A stretch of DNA of 57,467 nucleotides from contig URRF01000004.1 in the NCBI GenBank assembly GCA_900550145.1, positions 1 to 57,467 of the forward strand. Direction: 5' to 3'. The translations under genes were made by a program, and so were the position numbers. How positions within the stretch are numbered: position 1 is the first letter of the stretch; each line of letters begins with the position of its first letter. A model generated the notes under the pieces. That model was not told where the DNA came from and did no database searches. It saw only the letters and a list, made by a program, of their open reading frames with translations. The DNA comes from an uncultured Mollicutes bacterium. GTDB taxonomy: Bacteria > Bacillota_I > Bacilli_A > RF39 > UBA660. Shown piece by piece: positions 51,030 to 57,467 of this stretch.

Positions 51030-52109
51030 ATGAAAATTGATATTTTAACTTTATTTCCAGAAATGTTTGATGGCTTTTTAAACACATCAATAATTAAAAG
51101 TGCAATTAATAGAAATTTGGTATCCATTAATACGATTAACATAAGAGATTATTCTCTTGATAAACATAAGAAAGTTGATGATACACCTTATGGTGGAGGT
51201 AGTGGAATGGTTTTAATGTGTCAACCAGTATTTGATGCAATAAAAAGTGTTAGAAAAACAAATTCAAAAGTAATTTTACTTACACCTCAAGGAGTGAAAT
51301 TTAATCAAAAAATTGCCTATTCACTTAGTGAGGAAGAACATCTAGTACTAGTATGTGGACACTATGAGGGATTCGATGAAAGAATTAGAAGTGTATGTGA
51401 TATGGAAATTAGTATAGGAGATTATGTATTGACAGGCGGAGAATTACCAAGCATGATAGTAAGTGATGCAGTAACAAGATTAGTTGATGGAGTTATAGAA
51501 ACTGGTTCACACAAAAACGATTCGTTTAATAACGATAAATTGGATTATCCTACTTATACAAAACCAAGAGAATATGATGGTATGAAGGTACCTGATGTAT
51601 TACTAAGTGGTGATCATAAAAAAATTGAAGAGTGGAGAAAAACAGAAAGCATTAAAAGAACAAAAGAAAGAAGACCTGATTTAATATATAAATATACTTT
51701 AATAAAAAGTACATTAACAGGAAAAATAAAAATGGATGAACTAAACGGTTACTCATTAAATCCAAAAAATAACGCAAAAAGAACAGATGTAATAAGCATT
51801 AAAAATCTTCAAATAACAGACACAAAGTTAACTGAAAATATGGTCAAAAAAAATATAGAAAGAAAACTACAGCATTTATTTATGCTTGTTATGAAAGTAC
51901 TAGATACTGATAGTGATGATGATGATTTATTAGTATTAGATGAAGCAGATAGAATAAAAGCACTATTAAATAATGAATATTCTAAAATATTAGGCGAAGA
52001 TTATAAAAGAAGTGCTAAGAAAAAAATAGATTATATTATTTTAGAATTTAAGCAAAGAAAAAAGGCAATATCATTTACGTCAATTGAAAAATCCAGTAAA
52101 AGTAGGTAA
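51030..52109 (+). CDS. trmD: tRNA (guanine-N1-)-methyltransferase TrmD with a C-terminal extension
   Basis: 359 residues from the ATG at 51030, with AGAGGTGA before it. Residues 1-~225 are TrmD: MKIDILTLFPEMFDGFLNTS, DDTPYGGGSGMVLM, VCGHYEGFDERI, SIGDYVLTGGELPSMIV and the family's ending RTKERRPDL. It methylates G37 to prevent frameshifting. A further ~130 residues follow that TrmD normally lacks. They are charged and helical, with LQHLFMLVMKVLDTDSDDDD and YKRSAKKKIDYIILEFKQRK. They may be an RNA-binding appendage; no domain is recognised. rplS follows after about 110 bases. Confidence 0.93.
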   Translation: MKIDILTLFPEMFDGFLNTSIIKSAINRNLVSINTINIRDYSLDKHKKVDDTPYGGGSGMVLMCQPVFDAIKSVRKTNSKVILLTPQGVKFNQKIAYSLSEEEHLVLVCGHYEGFDERIRSVCDMEISIGDYVLTGGELPSMIVSDAVTRLVDGVIETGSHKNDSFNNDKLDYPTYTKPREYDGMKVPDVLLSGDHKKIEEWRKTESIKRTKERRPDLIYKYTLIKSTLTGKIKMDELNGYSLNPKNNAKRTDVISIKNLQITDTKLTENMVKKNIERKLQHLFMLVMKVLDTDSDDDDLLVLDEADRIKALLNNEYSKILGEDYKRSAKKKIDYIILEFKQRKKAISFTSIEKSSKSR

Positions 52110-52218
52110 ATTTTAAGTTTATATTGCATATTTTTAAATTATATGTTAGAATTAATTTCGTGAAAACGTTAATCCGATGTATTTTTATATGATTAATGAT
52201 AAGAAATGGAGTGATAGA

Positions 52219-52557
52219 ATGAATATTATCGATAAGATAACTGCTAAACAAATCAGAACTGATATTCCTGAGTTTAGAGTTGGAGATACTGTTAAAGTTG
52301 ATGTGAAGATAATAGAAGGTAAAAGAGAAAGAATTCAAAGTTTTGAAGGTATAGTTATTTCTCGTAAAAATTCCGGTATAAGTGAAACATTCACTGTAAG
52401 AAAAAAATCATCAGGAATTGGTGTTGAAAGAACTTTCCCAATTAACTCACCTAAAATTGCAGCAATCACAGTAACTCGTAAGGGATTAGCAAGAAGAGCT
52501 AAGTTATATTATGCTAGAGATTTAGTTGGTCAATTTAAATTAAAAGAAAGAAATTAA
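52219..52557 (+). CDS. rplS: 50S ribosomal protein L19
   Basis: 112 residues from the ATG at 52219, with GGAGTGATAG before it; the in-frame ATGs further upstream lie outside the conserved protein. Marks: DIPEFRVGDTVKVDVKIIEG, KRERIQSFEGIVISRKN, FTVRKKSSGIGVERTFPINS and LARRAKLYYARDL. It sits at the 30S/50S interface. The 110 bases before it form an AT-rich leader without a structure I can name. A strong terminator follows. Confidence 0.97.
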   Translation: MNIIDKITAKQIRTDIPEFRVGDTVKVDVKIIEGKRERIQSFEGIVISRKNSGISETFTVRKKSSGIGVERTFPINSPKIAAITVTRKGLARRAKLYYARDLVGQFKLKERN

Positions 52558-52583
52558 TAAGACATAAAACATGTCTTATTTTT
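52556..52583 (+). terminator. Intrinsic terminator after rplS
   Basis: AATAAGACAT-AAAAC-ATGTCTTATT followed by TTT. Confidence 0.8.
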
Positions 52584-52594
52584 GGTAAATTTAT

Positions 52595-53107
52595 ATGAAA
52601 AATAATATATTAAAAGAATGTTTACAATATTTCTTAATTATCATTTTTGTTCTACTTTTTAGAACATTCCTTTATTCTCCAATAAGAGTAACAGGAGATT
52701 CTATGGTGCCTACTTTATTAGATGGAGATATAATGATTTTAGATAAAATTGGTTATAGAATAAATGGATTAAAAAGATTTGATATTGTAGTAATCAAATA
52801 TAATAATGAAAAAATTATAAAACGTGTTATTGGGCTTCCCGGAGATTATATAGAATACAAAGATAACATTTTATACGTAAATGGAAAAGAAATAAAAGAA
52901 GAATATAAAAGAGATATTACAAACAATTTTAGTTTAAAAGATTTAGGATATGAAAAAATACCAGAAAATAAATACTTAGTATTAGGGGACAATAGAAGTA
53001 TATCCAAGGATAGTAGAATAATTGGTTTAATTGATAAAGAAGATATTGAAGGTTATACAGGAATTATTGTCTTTCCATTTAAAAGAATTGGAAATGTGAT
53101 AGAGTAG
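52595..53107 (+). CDS. lepB: Type I signal peptidase
   Basis: 170 residues. One N-terminal membrane segment (CLQYFLIIIFVLLFRTFLY), then the Ser/Lys catalytic pair: Ser in RVTGDSMVPTL (~39), Lys in KIIKRVIGLPGDYI (~77), plus LVLGDNRSISKDSR (the family's GDN box). It cleaves signal peptides of exported proteins outside the membrane. It follows the rplS terminator, so expression is either read-through or from a weak promoter; the start has no clear ribosome-binding site. The order trmD-rplS-lepB is common in Firmicutes. Confidence 0.95.
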   Translation: MKNNILKECLQYFLIIIFVLLFRTFLYSPIRVTGDSMVPTLLDGDIMILDKIGYRINGLKRFDIVVIKYNNEKIIKRVIGLPGDYIEYKDNILYVNGKEIKEEYKRDITNNFSLKDLGYEKIPENKYLVLGDNRSISKDSRIIGLIDKEDIEGYTGIIVFPFKRIGNVIE

Positions 53108-53126
53108 ATGAAAATCTACTTTTCTT
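53103..53126 (+). terminator. Intrinsic terminator after lepB
   Basis: AGTAGAT-GAAA-ATCTACT followed by TTTCTT. Confidence 0.75.
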
Positions 53127-53156
53127 ATTTATAAATAGCAAAATCAAGCAAAAATG

Positions 53157-53185
53157 TTGACGAACATTTGTTTGCGTGGTAAAAT
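53157..53185 (+). promoter_or_regulatory. Promoter of the HD-kinase gene, overlapped by a LexA-like box
   Basis: TTGACG (53157-53162), 17-base spacer, TAAAAT (53180-53185). CGAACATTTGTTTG (53161-53174) covers the spacer; the Gram-positive LexA box is CGAAC-N4-GTTCG, so it differs at one base. A repressor bound there would block the promoter. Confidence 0.5.
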
Positions 53186-53232
53186 TAAAGCATATAAGTT
53201 ATAATAAGATATAAGAAAGTAGGTGTATTTTA

Positions 53233-54567
53233 ATGAACATTAAAGAAAAAGCAAAAGAATTCGCTATTTTAGCTCATAAAGGCCAAGTAAGAAAAAGTGA
53301 CAAAGAAAAGCCAATGATTATTCATCCCATAAACGTTGGTTTAATTTTAGAAGAATATGAATTTGATGATAATGTCGTTGCGTCTGGTTACTTGCATGAT
53401 GTAATAGAAGATACAAAGTATAGTGAAGAAGATATTTTAAAAATATTTAATGAAGATATTACATCATTAGTCGTTTCAGCATCAGAAATGGATAAAACTC
53501 TATCTTGGGAAGAAAGAAAGCAGCGTACGATAGATAGCATAAAAAATTTAGATTTAAGGCATAAAGCAGTTATATGTGCTGACAAAATTAGCAATTTAGA
53601 AGATTTAATTATACTAAAAGAAATAAATGGAAAATTAGATTTTAGTAATTTTAATAGAAATTTTGATTCACAAAAATGGTATTATGAAAATATATACAAA
53701 AGTTTAATAAATAACGTTAATGAAACTGTACCAATGTATGAAAGATTAAAATATTTGTATGAATATCTATTCTATGACAAAAAAGACGATGAATACTTAA
53801 AAAATGTAATTTTTAAAGATAATATATCTGAATATGATAAATTATTAAAAATAAAATATAAAGTAAAAGAACTAGTTAAATTAAATTCAGTAATGCAAAA
53901 TAAAAAACCATTTGTAATCGAATTTACGGGAACACCAAGAACTGGTAAAACAACAATTATAAATAATTTATATGATCTATTTACAAAAGCCGGTATAAAA
54001 GTTTCTATGTTAGAAGAATTTACTACTTCTAAAAAATACAAAAAAGAGATAAAACCTAATTTAAAAAATCAATATAAAAAAATTGTTAATTTTGAAATAC
54101 CTAGATATGTAAAAGAAGAACTAGAATGTGAAATAAAAAAAGAGAATGATATTATTTTAATTGATAGATCATTATTTGATAGGTTAATATGGGTTGATAG
54201 GTTACATTTAAAAGGAGAACTTAAAAAAGAAGAATATGAAGAATATAAAAAAGAATATGTTCCAATGATTAAAAATAAAATCGATATCATTATTGGAACA
54301 TACACAGATGCCACTACAGCAATAAAAAGAGATTATAAAGCTTATTTATCTCTAGAAAAAAGAAGTTTTTTAAACGAAGAAAACGTAAACGAGTATAACA
54401 CTTCTTTAATTAACATTGAAAAACTATCTAAAAAAGAGAACATTAATTTTTATTTATTTGATACAACAAATAAATCTCAAAGAGAGTGTACTATTGATAT
54501 TACTAATAAAATCCTTGATTGTATAAAAACTAAATATATTGATGAATTAAAAAAAGAATATTCATAA
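53233..54567 (+). CDS. SpoT-like HD hydrolase fused to a P-loop kinase
   Basis: 444 residues. Residues ~1-155 are an HD domain of the (p)ppGpp-hydrolase/MESH1 type: AILAHKGQVRKSDKEKPMII, SGYLHDVIEDTKYSEED (HD-x3-ED near 54) and VICADKISNLEDL. No synthetase domain follows. Residues ~225-440 are a P-loop kinase of the thymidylate/nucleoside-kinase type: FTGTPRTGKTTIINNL near 232, MLEEFTTSKKY, and IILIDRSLFDRLIW (DRS motif). The two look joined by a linker, in one long frame with good codon use. It could couple removal of an alarmone-like nucleotide to a phosphate transfer. The promoter carries a LexA-like box. Confidence 0.8.
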   Translation: MNIKEKAKEFAILAHKGQVRKSDKEKPMIIHPINVGLILEEYEFDDNVVASGYLHDVIEDTKYSEEDILKIFNEDITSLVVSASEMDKTLSWEERKQRTIDSIKNLDLRHKAVICADKISNLEDLIILKEINGKLDFSNFNRNFDSQKWYYENIYKSLINNVNETVPMYERLKYLYEYLFYDKKDDEYLKNVIFKDNISEYDKLLKIKYKVKELVKLNSVMQNKKPFVIEFTGTPRTGKTTIINNLYDLFTKAGIKVSMLEEFTTSKKYKKEIKPNLKNQYKKIVNFEIPRYVKEELECEIKKENDIILIDRSLFDRLIWVDRLHLKGELKKEEYEEYKKEYVPMIKNKIDIIIGTYTDATTAIKRDYKAYLSLEKRSFLNEENVNEYNTSLINIEKLSKKENINFYLFDTTNKSQRECTIDITNKILDCIKTKYIDELKKEYS

Positions 54568-54606
54568 TATTAAGTACTTAAACTTTAAATTCTCCAATAA
54601 AAAATA

Positions 54607-54636
54607 TTGACCGTATTAATTTTCAAGTAGTATAAT
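54607..54636 (+). promoter_or_regulatory. Promoter of the second transglutaminase-like gene
   Basis: TTGACC, 18 bases, TATAAT; TTGGAGAG follows as the ribosome-binding site of the ATG at 54662. Confidence 0.65.
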
Positions 54637-54661
54637 ACGTTGTATTAATTGGAGAGTTAAT

Positions 54662-55705
54662 ATGAAATTAAAAACACAAGAAGATATAAGAAGAATAGAA
54701 ATAATATGTCTAATGATCTTAAGTATTTTAAAGGATAAAAATATTCCAGTAGGAATAGATATTAAAGTTTTATATATGATTGTATCAACAATATATGATA
54801 TAGATTTATTAACCGTAAATTATACGCAAAGAAAGACAGAAGAATATAAGGAGTTAAAGCAAATGTACGATGAAATAATAAATAACACATCATCTATGCT
54901 AAAAGAATTAAATATAAATGATCCCGTAACATTATTTGCAACTTACGTATATTTATATAGATCTGGATATCTATCACATAATCATTCATTCATATATAGT
55001 AGCGATATGAAAGATTTTGCTTTATTAAACGGAATTGATGTAATAAGAGGAAAAGGAGTTTGCAGATCAATATCTAGTTTGTTTACAGATTTAAGTATAA
55101 AACAAGGTTACACCGCATCAAACCTATTAGTAAATGATAGAACAGGTGCTTGTGGTAATTTACAAAAACTATCCCCAATAGAATTAAATTCAGATGATGA
55201 AGGTAAAAAATTTGCTGAAATAGTTAGCAAAATTACTGATTTCATAGCACTGCCAAACCATTTAATAACATTAGTAAAAGAAGATAACACAAGTTACATA
55301 TTTGATCCAACTAATGATGGATACCTCTTATATGATATTAAAAACAAAATTGTAATTCCTAACAGACAAGAATTATTTATTACTAACTCACTATTATTAA
55401 AAACAATACAAAAAGGACTTGGTATGCTAAATGCATTAAGTAATAAAGAAATAAAACAGGGTTTTGAATGTCCTAGTGTAGATGAAAACACTTATAGAAA
55501 AAAATATATAAAAGCACTAGAATTATGCAAAAATAATTTATTACTATTTGAAAAATTATATAATGATAATTGTAATTTATATAAAGATATATATACATTA
55601 AGTAAAGAACAAAGTGGATTAATCAATAGAATTATTCCAATTATCCCCAAAAGAAGTAAAACAAAGACATGTAATGACAATAAAAGGTTGGATAAATGTA
55701 ACTAA
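54662..55705 (+). CDS. Transglutaminase-like cysteine protein, cytoplasmic
   Basis: 347 residues, no signal peptide or membrane segment. The core shows a triad: GVCRSISSLFTDLSIKQG (Cys ~134), ALPNHLITLVKED (His ~199) and YIFDPTNDGYLLY (Asp ~214). The N-terminal ~130 residues are helical, and so is the C-terminal part. It has the layout of transglutaminase-fold peptidases, but the substrate is unknown. The last ~15 residues (SKTKTCNDNKRLDKCN) come from a different gene: from about 55658 the DNA is the out-of-frame remnant of a rhuM copy, so the original 3' end has been replaced or lost. Confidence 0.75.
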   Translation: MKLKTQEDIRRIEIICLMILSILKDKNIPVGIDIKVLYMIVSTIYDIDLLTVNYTQRKTEEYKELKQMYDEIINNTSSMLKELNINDPVTLFATYVYLYRSGYLSHNHSFIYSSDMKDFALLNGIDVIRGKGVCRSISSLFTDLSIKQGYTASNLLVNDRTGACGNLQKLSPIELNSDDEGKKFAEIVSKITDFIALPNHLITLVKEDNTSYIFDPTNDGYLLYDIKNKIVIPNRQELFITNSLLLKTIQKGLGMLNALSNKEIKQGFECPSVDENTYRKKYIKALELCKNNLLLFEKLYNDNCNLYKDIYTLSKEQSGLINRIIPIIPKRSKTKTCNDNKRLDKCN

Positions 55706-55870
55706 CGATTTATTAAAGTTTAGAAGAGAAGAAGCATTAAATAATAGTGGCGATATATCCCATAAAGAATTAGAGTTATACAAAATTAAAAATATATATC
55801 TTCAATGGATGAATTCTATAATAAATATCTAAATGAAAATAAAGGTTATATTTTATTAACATTAGGAATG
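55655..55870 (+). pseudogene. Decayed fragment of a rhuM-like gene
   Basis: This stretch matches the 3' part of the intact rhuM gene at 56848-57060 by eye. The DNA runs AAAACAAAGACATG and TGATTTATTAAA-like words in the same order, and translates as KQRHVMTIKGWINVTNDLLK, NNSGDISHKELELYK and, after a frameshift, SSMDEFYNKYLNENKGY. There is a stop in the frame and a deleted internal segment. It overlaps the end of the transglutaminase-like gene in another frame. The following 55871-56060 has no gene; only scattered short remnants. Confidence 0.8.
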
Positions 55871-56075
55871 TAACCTGAGGAAATAAGAAATAATAATAGT
55901 CAAGAAAGTTTTTCAAAAGTTTACATTTCGTGGTAAGCGGGAAGTTATGAAAAAGCAGTATTAAATCCTTTAAAGTAAAAGAAAAAATAAAATTTACATT
56001 TTAAACACATTTTTTCTTGAAAAACACTTAAAAAATTAATGCACATGAGTTATGAAAAACTAAAGGAGAGTGTTG

Positions 56076-57119
56076 ATGGAAGATAATAAATTAATTATAT
56101 ATAAAAATAGCGAAGGTAATATTGTAGTAGACGCTATTTATAAGGATGAAACTTTATGGTTATCACAAAAAGGAATGTCAAAGGTTTTTGAATGCTCTAC
56201 AGATAATATAAGTTTACACTTGAAACATATATTTGAAGAAAAAGAATTAGACAAAAAATCAGTTACCGAGAAATGCTCGTTAACTGCCGATGACGGAAAA
56301 AACTATAACACAACTATTTATAGTTTAGATGCTATAATTGCTGTGGGTTATAGAATTAATTCTAAAAAAGCAACAGAATTTAGAATATGGGCTACAAAAA
56401 TTTTAAAAGAATATATGACAAAAGGTTTTGCTTTAAATGATGAACGTTTTATAAATGGAAATAAATATGATACAAAATATTTTGATGAATTATTAGAACG
56501 TATCAAAACAATTAGAGTAAGTGAAAGAATGGCATATCAAAAAATTACTGATTTATTTATTGTAACAGCAGCAGATTACAATCCGAAGTCAGAAGAAGCG
56601 TATGCTTTCTTTAAAATTGTTCAAAATAAGTTGCACTATGCTATAAGCGGACATACTGCTGCAGAACTTATTTTTAAAATGGCTAATTCAAAAAAAGAGC
56701 ATATGGGGTTAACAACTTGGAAAAATTCTCCTGATGGTTTAATATATAAATATGATGTAATTATTGCAAAGAATTATTTAAACGAAGAAGAAATGAATAA
56801 TTTGAAAGATTTAACAAATTTATTTTTGGTATTTGCAGAGGATGAAGCAAAACAAAGACATGTTATGACAATGAAGGATTGGATAGATGCAACAAATGAT
56901 TTATTAAAATTTAGAAGAAAAGAAATATTAAATAATAGTGGCAGTATATCCCACATGGAAGCAGTAGAAAAAGCAGAAAAAGAATATGAAAAATTTAGGG
57001 TTATACAAGATCAAAAATATATTTCTTCAATGGATGAATTCTATAGTAAATATTTAAATGAAAAGGCTAGTTTTTCAACTAGCCTATATGCTTTTCTAAA
57101 GAAAATAAATACTGCTTAG
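56076..57119 (+). CDS. rhuM: RhuM-family (virulence RhuM/PF13310) protein
   Basis: 347 residues from the ATG at 56076, with AAAGGAG seven bases before it. Typical RhuM: IIYKNSEGNIVVDAIYKDET, LWLSQKGMSKVFECSTDNIS (an HTH-like part), IYSLDAIIAVGYRINSKKAT and FRIWATKILKEYMTKGF. The C-terminal Fic-like region has YAISGHTAAELIFKMANSKK and KYDVIIAKNYLNEEEMNNL. RhuM proteins lie near mobile or defence loci in many bacteria, and their biochemical role is unsettled. A decayed partial copy of its 3' end lies 400 bases upstream. Confidence 0.88.
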   Translation: MEDNKLIIYKNSEGNIVVDAIYKDETLWLSQKGMSKVFECSTDNISLHLKHIFEEKELDKKSVTEKCSLTADDGKNYNTTIYSLDAIIAVGYRINSKKATEFRIWATKILKEYMTKGFALNDERFINGNKYDTKYFDELLERIKTIRVSERMAYQKITDLFIVTAADYNPKSEEAYAFFKIVQNKLHYAISGHTAAELIFKMANSKKEHMGLTTWKNSPDGLIYKYDVIIAKNYLNEEEMNNLKDLTNLFLVFAEDEAKQRHVMTMKDWIDATNDLLKFRRKEILNNSGSISHMEAVEKAEKEYEKFRVIQDQKYISSMDEFYSKYLNEKASFSTSLYAFLKKINTA

Positions 57120-57150
57120 TATCAATAACTTTTTTGGTACTTAATAGGAG
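57120..57150. other. Possible second join, before purN
   Basis: Right of this point codon use changes: in the 104 purN codons visible, Lys is AAG six times and AAA three, while the genes to the left use AAA almost only. CTG, GTG and ACC appear too. No terminator or promoter sits here. It could be a join of contigs or a gene from another source. Confidence 0.4.
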
Positions 57151-57155
57151 GAATT

Positions 57156-57467
57156 ATGTTAAAGGTAGGAGTAATGGTTTCAGGTGGTGGAACTAATTTA
57201 CAGGCTATTATAGACGGTGTACATAGTGGAGTAATTACAAATGCTAAGTTAGAAGTTGTAATTAGCAATAAGAAAGACGCATATGCTTTAACCAGAGCAA
57301 AAGACAACGGAATTAAGGCAGAAAGCGTATGTATTAAGGATTATGCTACAAGAGATGAATTTAATAAGGCATTAATCAGAACAATAGATTCATACAATCT
57401 TGACCTGATTGTACTTGCAGGTTTTCTTGTGGTTTTACCGGAAGAATTAATTAATAAATATAGAAAC
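57156..57467 (+). CDS. purN: Phosphoribosylglycinamide formyltransferase PurN, cut by the window edge
   Basis: The first 104 residues are visible, from the ATG at 57156 with AGGAGGAATT before it. Marks: MLKVGVMVSGGGTNLQAIID (phosphate loop), VVISNKKDAYALTRAKDNGI, and DLIVLAGFLVVLPEELINKY (the folate-side LAGF motif). The enzyme adds a formyl group to GAR with 10-formyl-THF in purine synthesis. The catalytic HxD lies beyond the edge. No other pur gene is present on the left side, so its operon would continue to the right. Codon use differs from the block to the left. Confidence 0.9.
   Translation, partial: MLKVGVMVSGGGTNLQAIIDGVHSGVITNAKLEVVISNKKDAYALTRAKDNGIKAESVCIKDYATRDEFNKALIRTIDSYNLDLIVLAGFLVVLPEELINKYRN

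Overview
The main body of this window (about 1,490 to 57,120) is one block of very AT-rich chromosome. It looks like an uncultured, low-GC Firmicutes-type bacterium, perhaps a gut Bacilli/Mollicutes-like or small clostridial lineage; the sequence does not fix the genus. The reasons are strong A/T codon bias (AAA, TTA, ATA), GGTG/AGGAGG ribosome-binding sites, extended -10 promoters of the form TGTTATAAT, Gram-positive families (YfmF/YfmH, family II pyrophosphatase with CBS domains, pyruvate phosphate dikinase) and short U-tailed terminators. TGA is a normal stop codon. Nearly all genes are on the + strand. Both ends look foreign. Bases 1 to about 1,490 carry a more GC-rich, Bacteroidetes-like beta-galactosidase fragment that abuts a 5'-truncated gene. 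The last ~310 bases carry a purN start with different codon use. Both are probably assembly joins or, less likely, transfers.

Layout: 1.5-3.3 kb, surface glycan genes (truncated ATP-grasp, GT4 glycosyltransferase) and a small coiled-coil protein. 3.4-4.0 kb, trmB. 4.1-13.1 kb, a type IV secretion-like locus (VirB6-like, PrgI/VirB3-like, a two-gene VirB4 arrangement, M23 peptidase, VirD4 coupling ATPase) with no relaxase or integrase beside it. 13.2-14.8 kb, a rhodanese and a prepilin-like protein with an unusual C-terminal patch. 14.9-18.0 kb, mutL, an unknown gene and miaA. 18.0-19.3 kb, a minus-strand transglutaminase-like protein and rpsT. 19.5-22.7 kb, deoD and the yfmF/yfmH M16 pair. 22.8-28.1 kb, tRNA-Arg, a formate/nitrite-type transporter, an HD hydrolase, a small ORF coupled to an unknown 463-aa protein, ppaC and a PAP2 phosphatase. 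28.1-33.4 kb, a polysaccharide deacetylase, a superoxide dismutase and an anaerobic ribonucleotide reductase whose glycyl-radical domain is a separate small gene next to nrdG. 33.4-36.7 kb, a surface protein with cadherin-like repeats, ATP-grasp plus tmk, and tRNA-Met. 36.9-40.4 kb, a pseudogene and several small regulatory or secreted proteins. 40.4-44.7 kb, ftsK and a Xer recombinase with unknown genes. 44.8-47.5 kb, ppdK. 47.6-49.1 kb, a possible small RNA and an HTH-CYTH fusion regulator with an unknown partner. 49.2-53.1 kb, a metalloprotease and a translation cluster (SpoU methylase, rimM, an extended trmD, rplS, lepB). 53.2-57.1 kb, an HD-hydrolase/kinase fusion with a LexA-like box in its promoter, a second transglutaminase-like protein, a decayed rhuM copy and an intact rhuM.

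The best leads are the relaxase-less secretion locus, the HTH-CYTH fusion, the SpoT-type HD plus P-loop kinase fusion, the small-ORF/HopA1-like pair, the detached glycyl-radical subunit, and the prepilin C-terminus that resembles a diversified region. All family assignments come from reading motifs; no database search was run.
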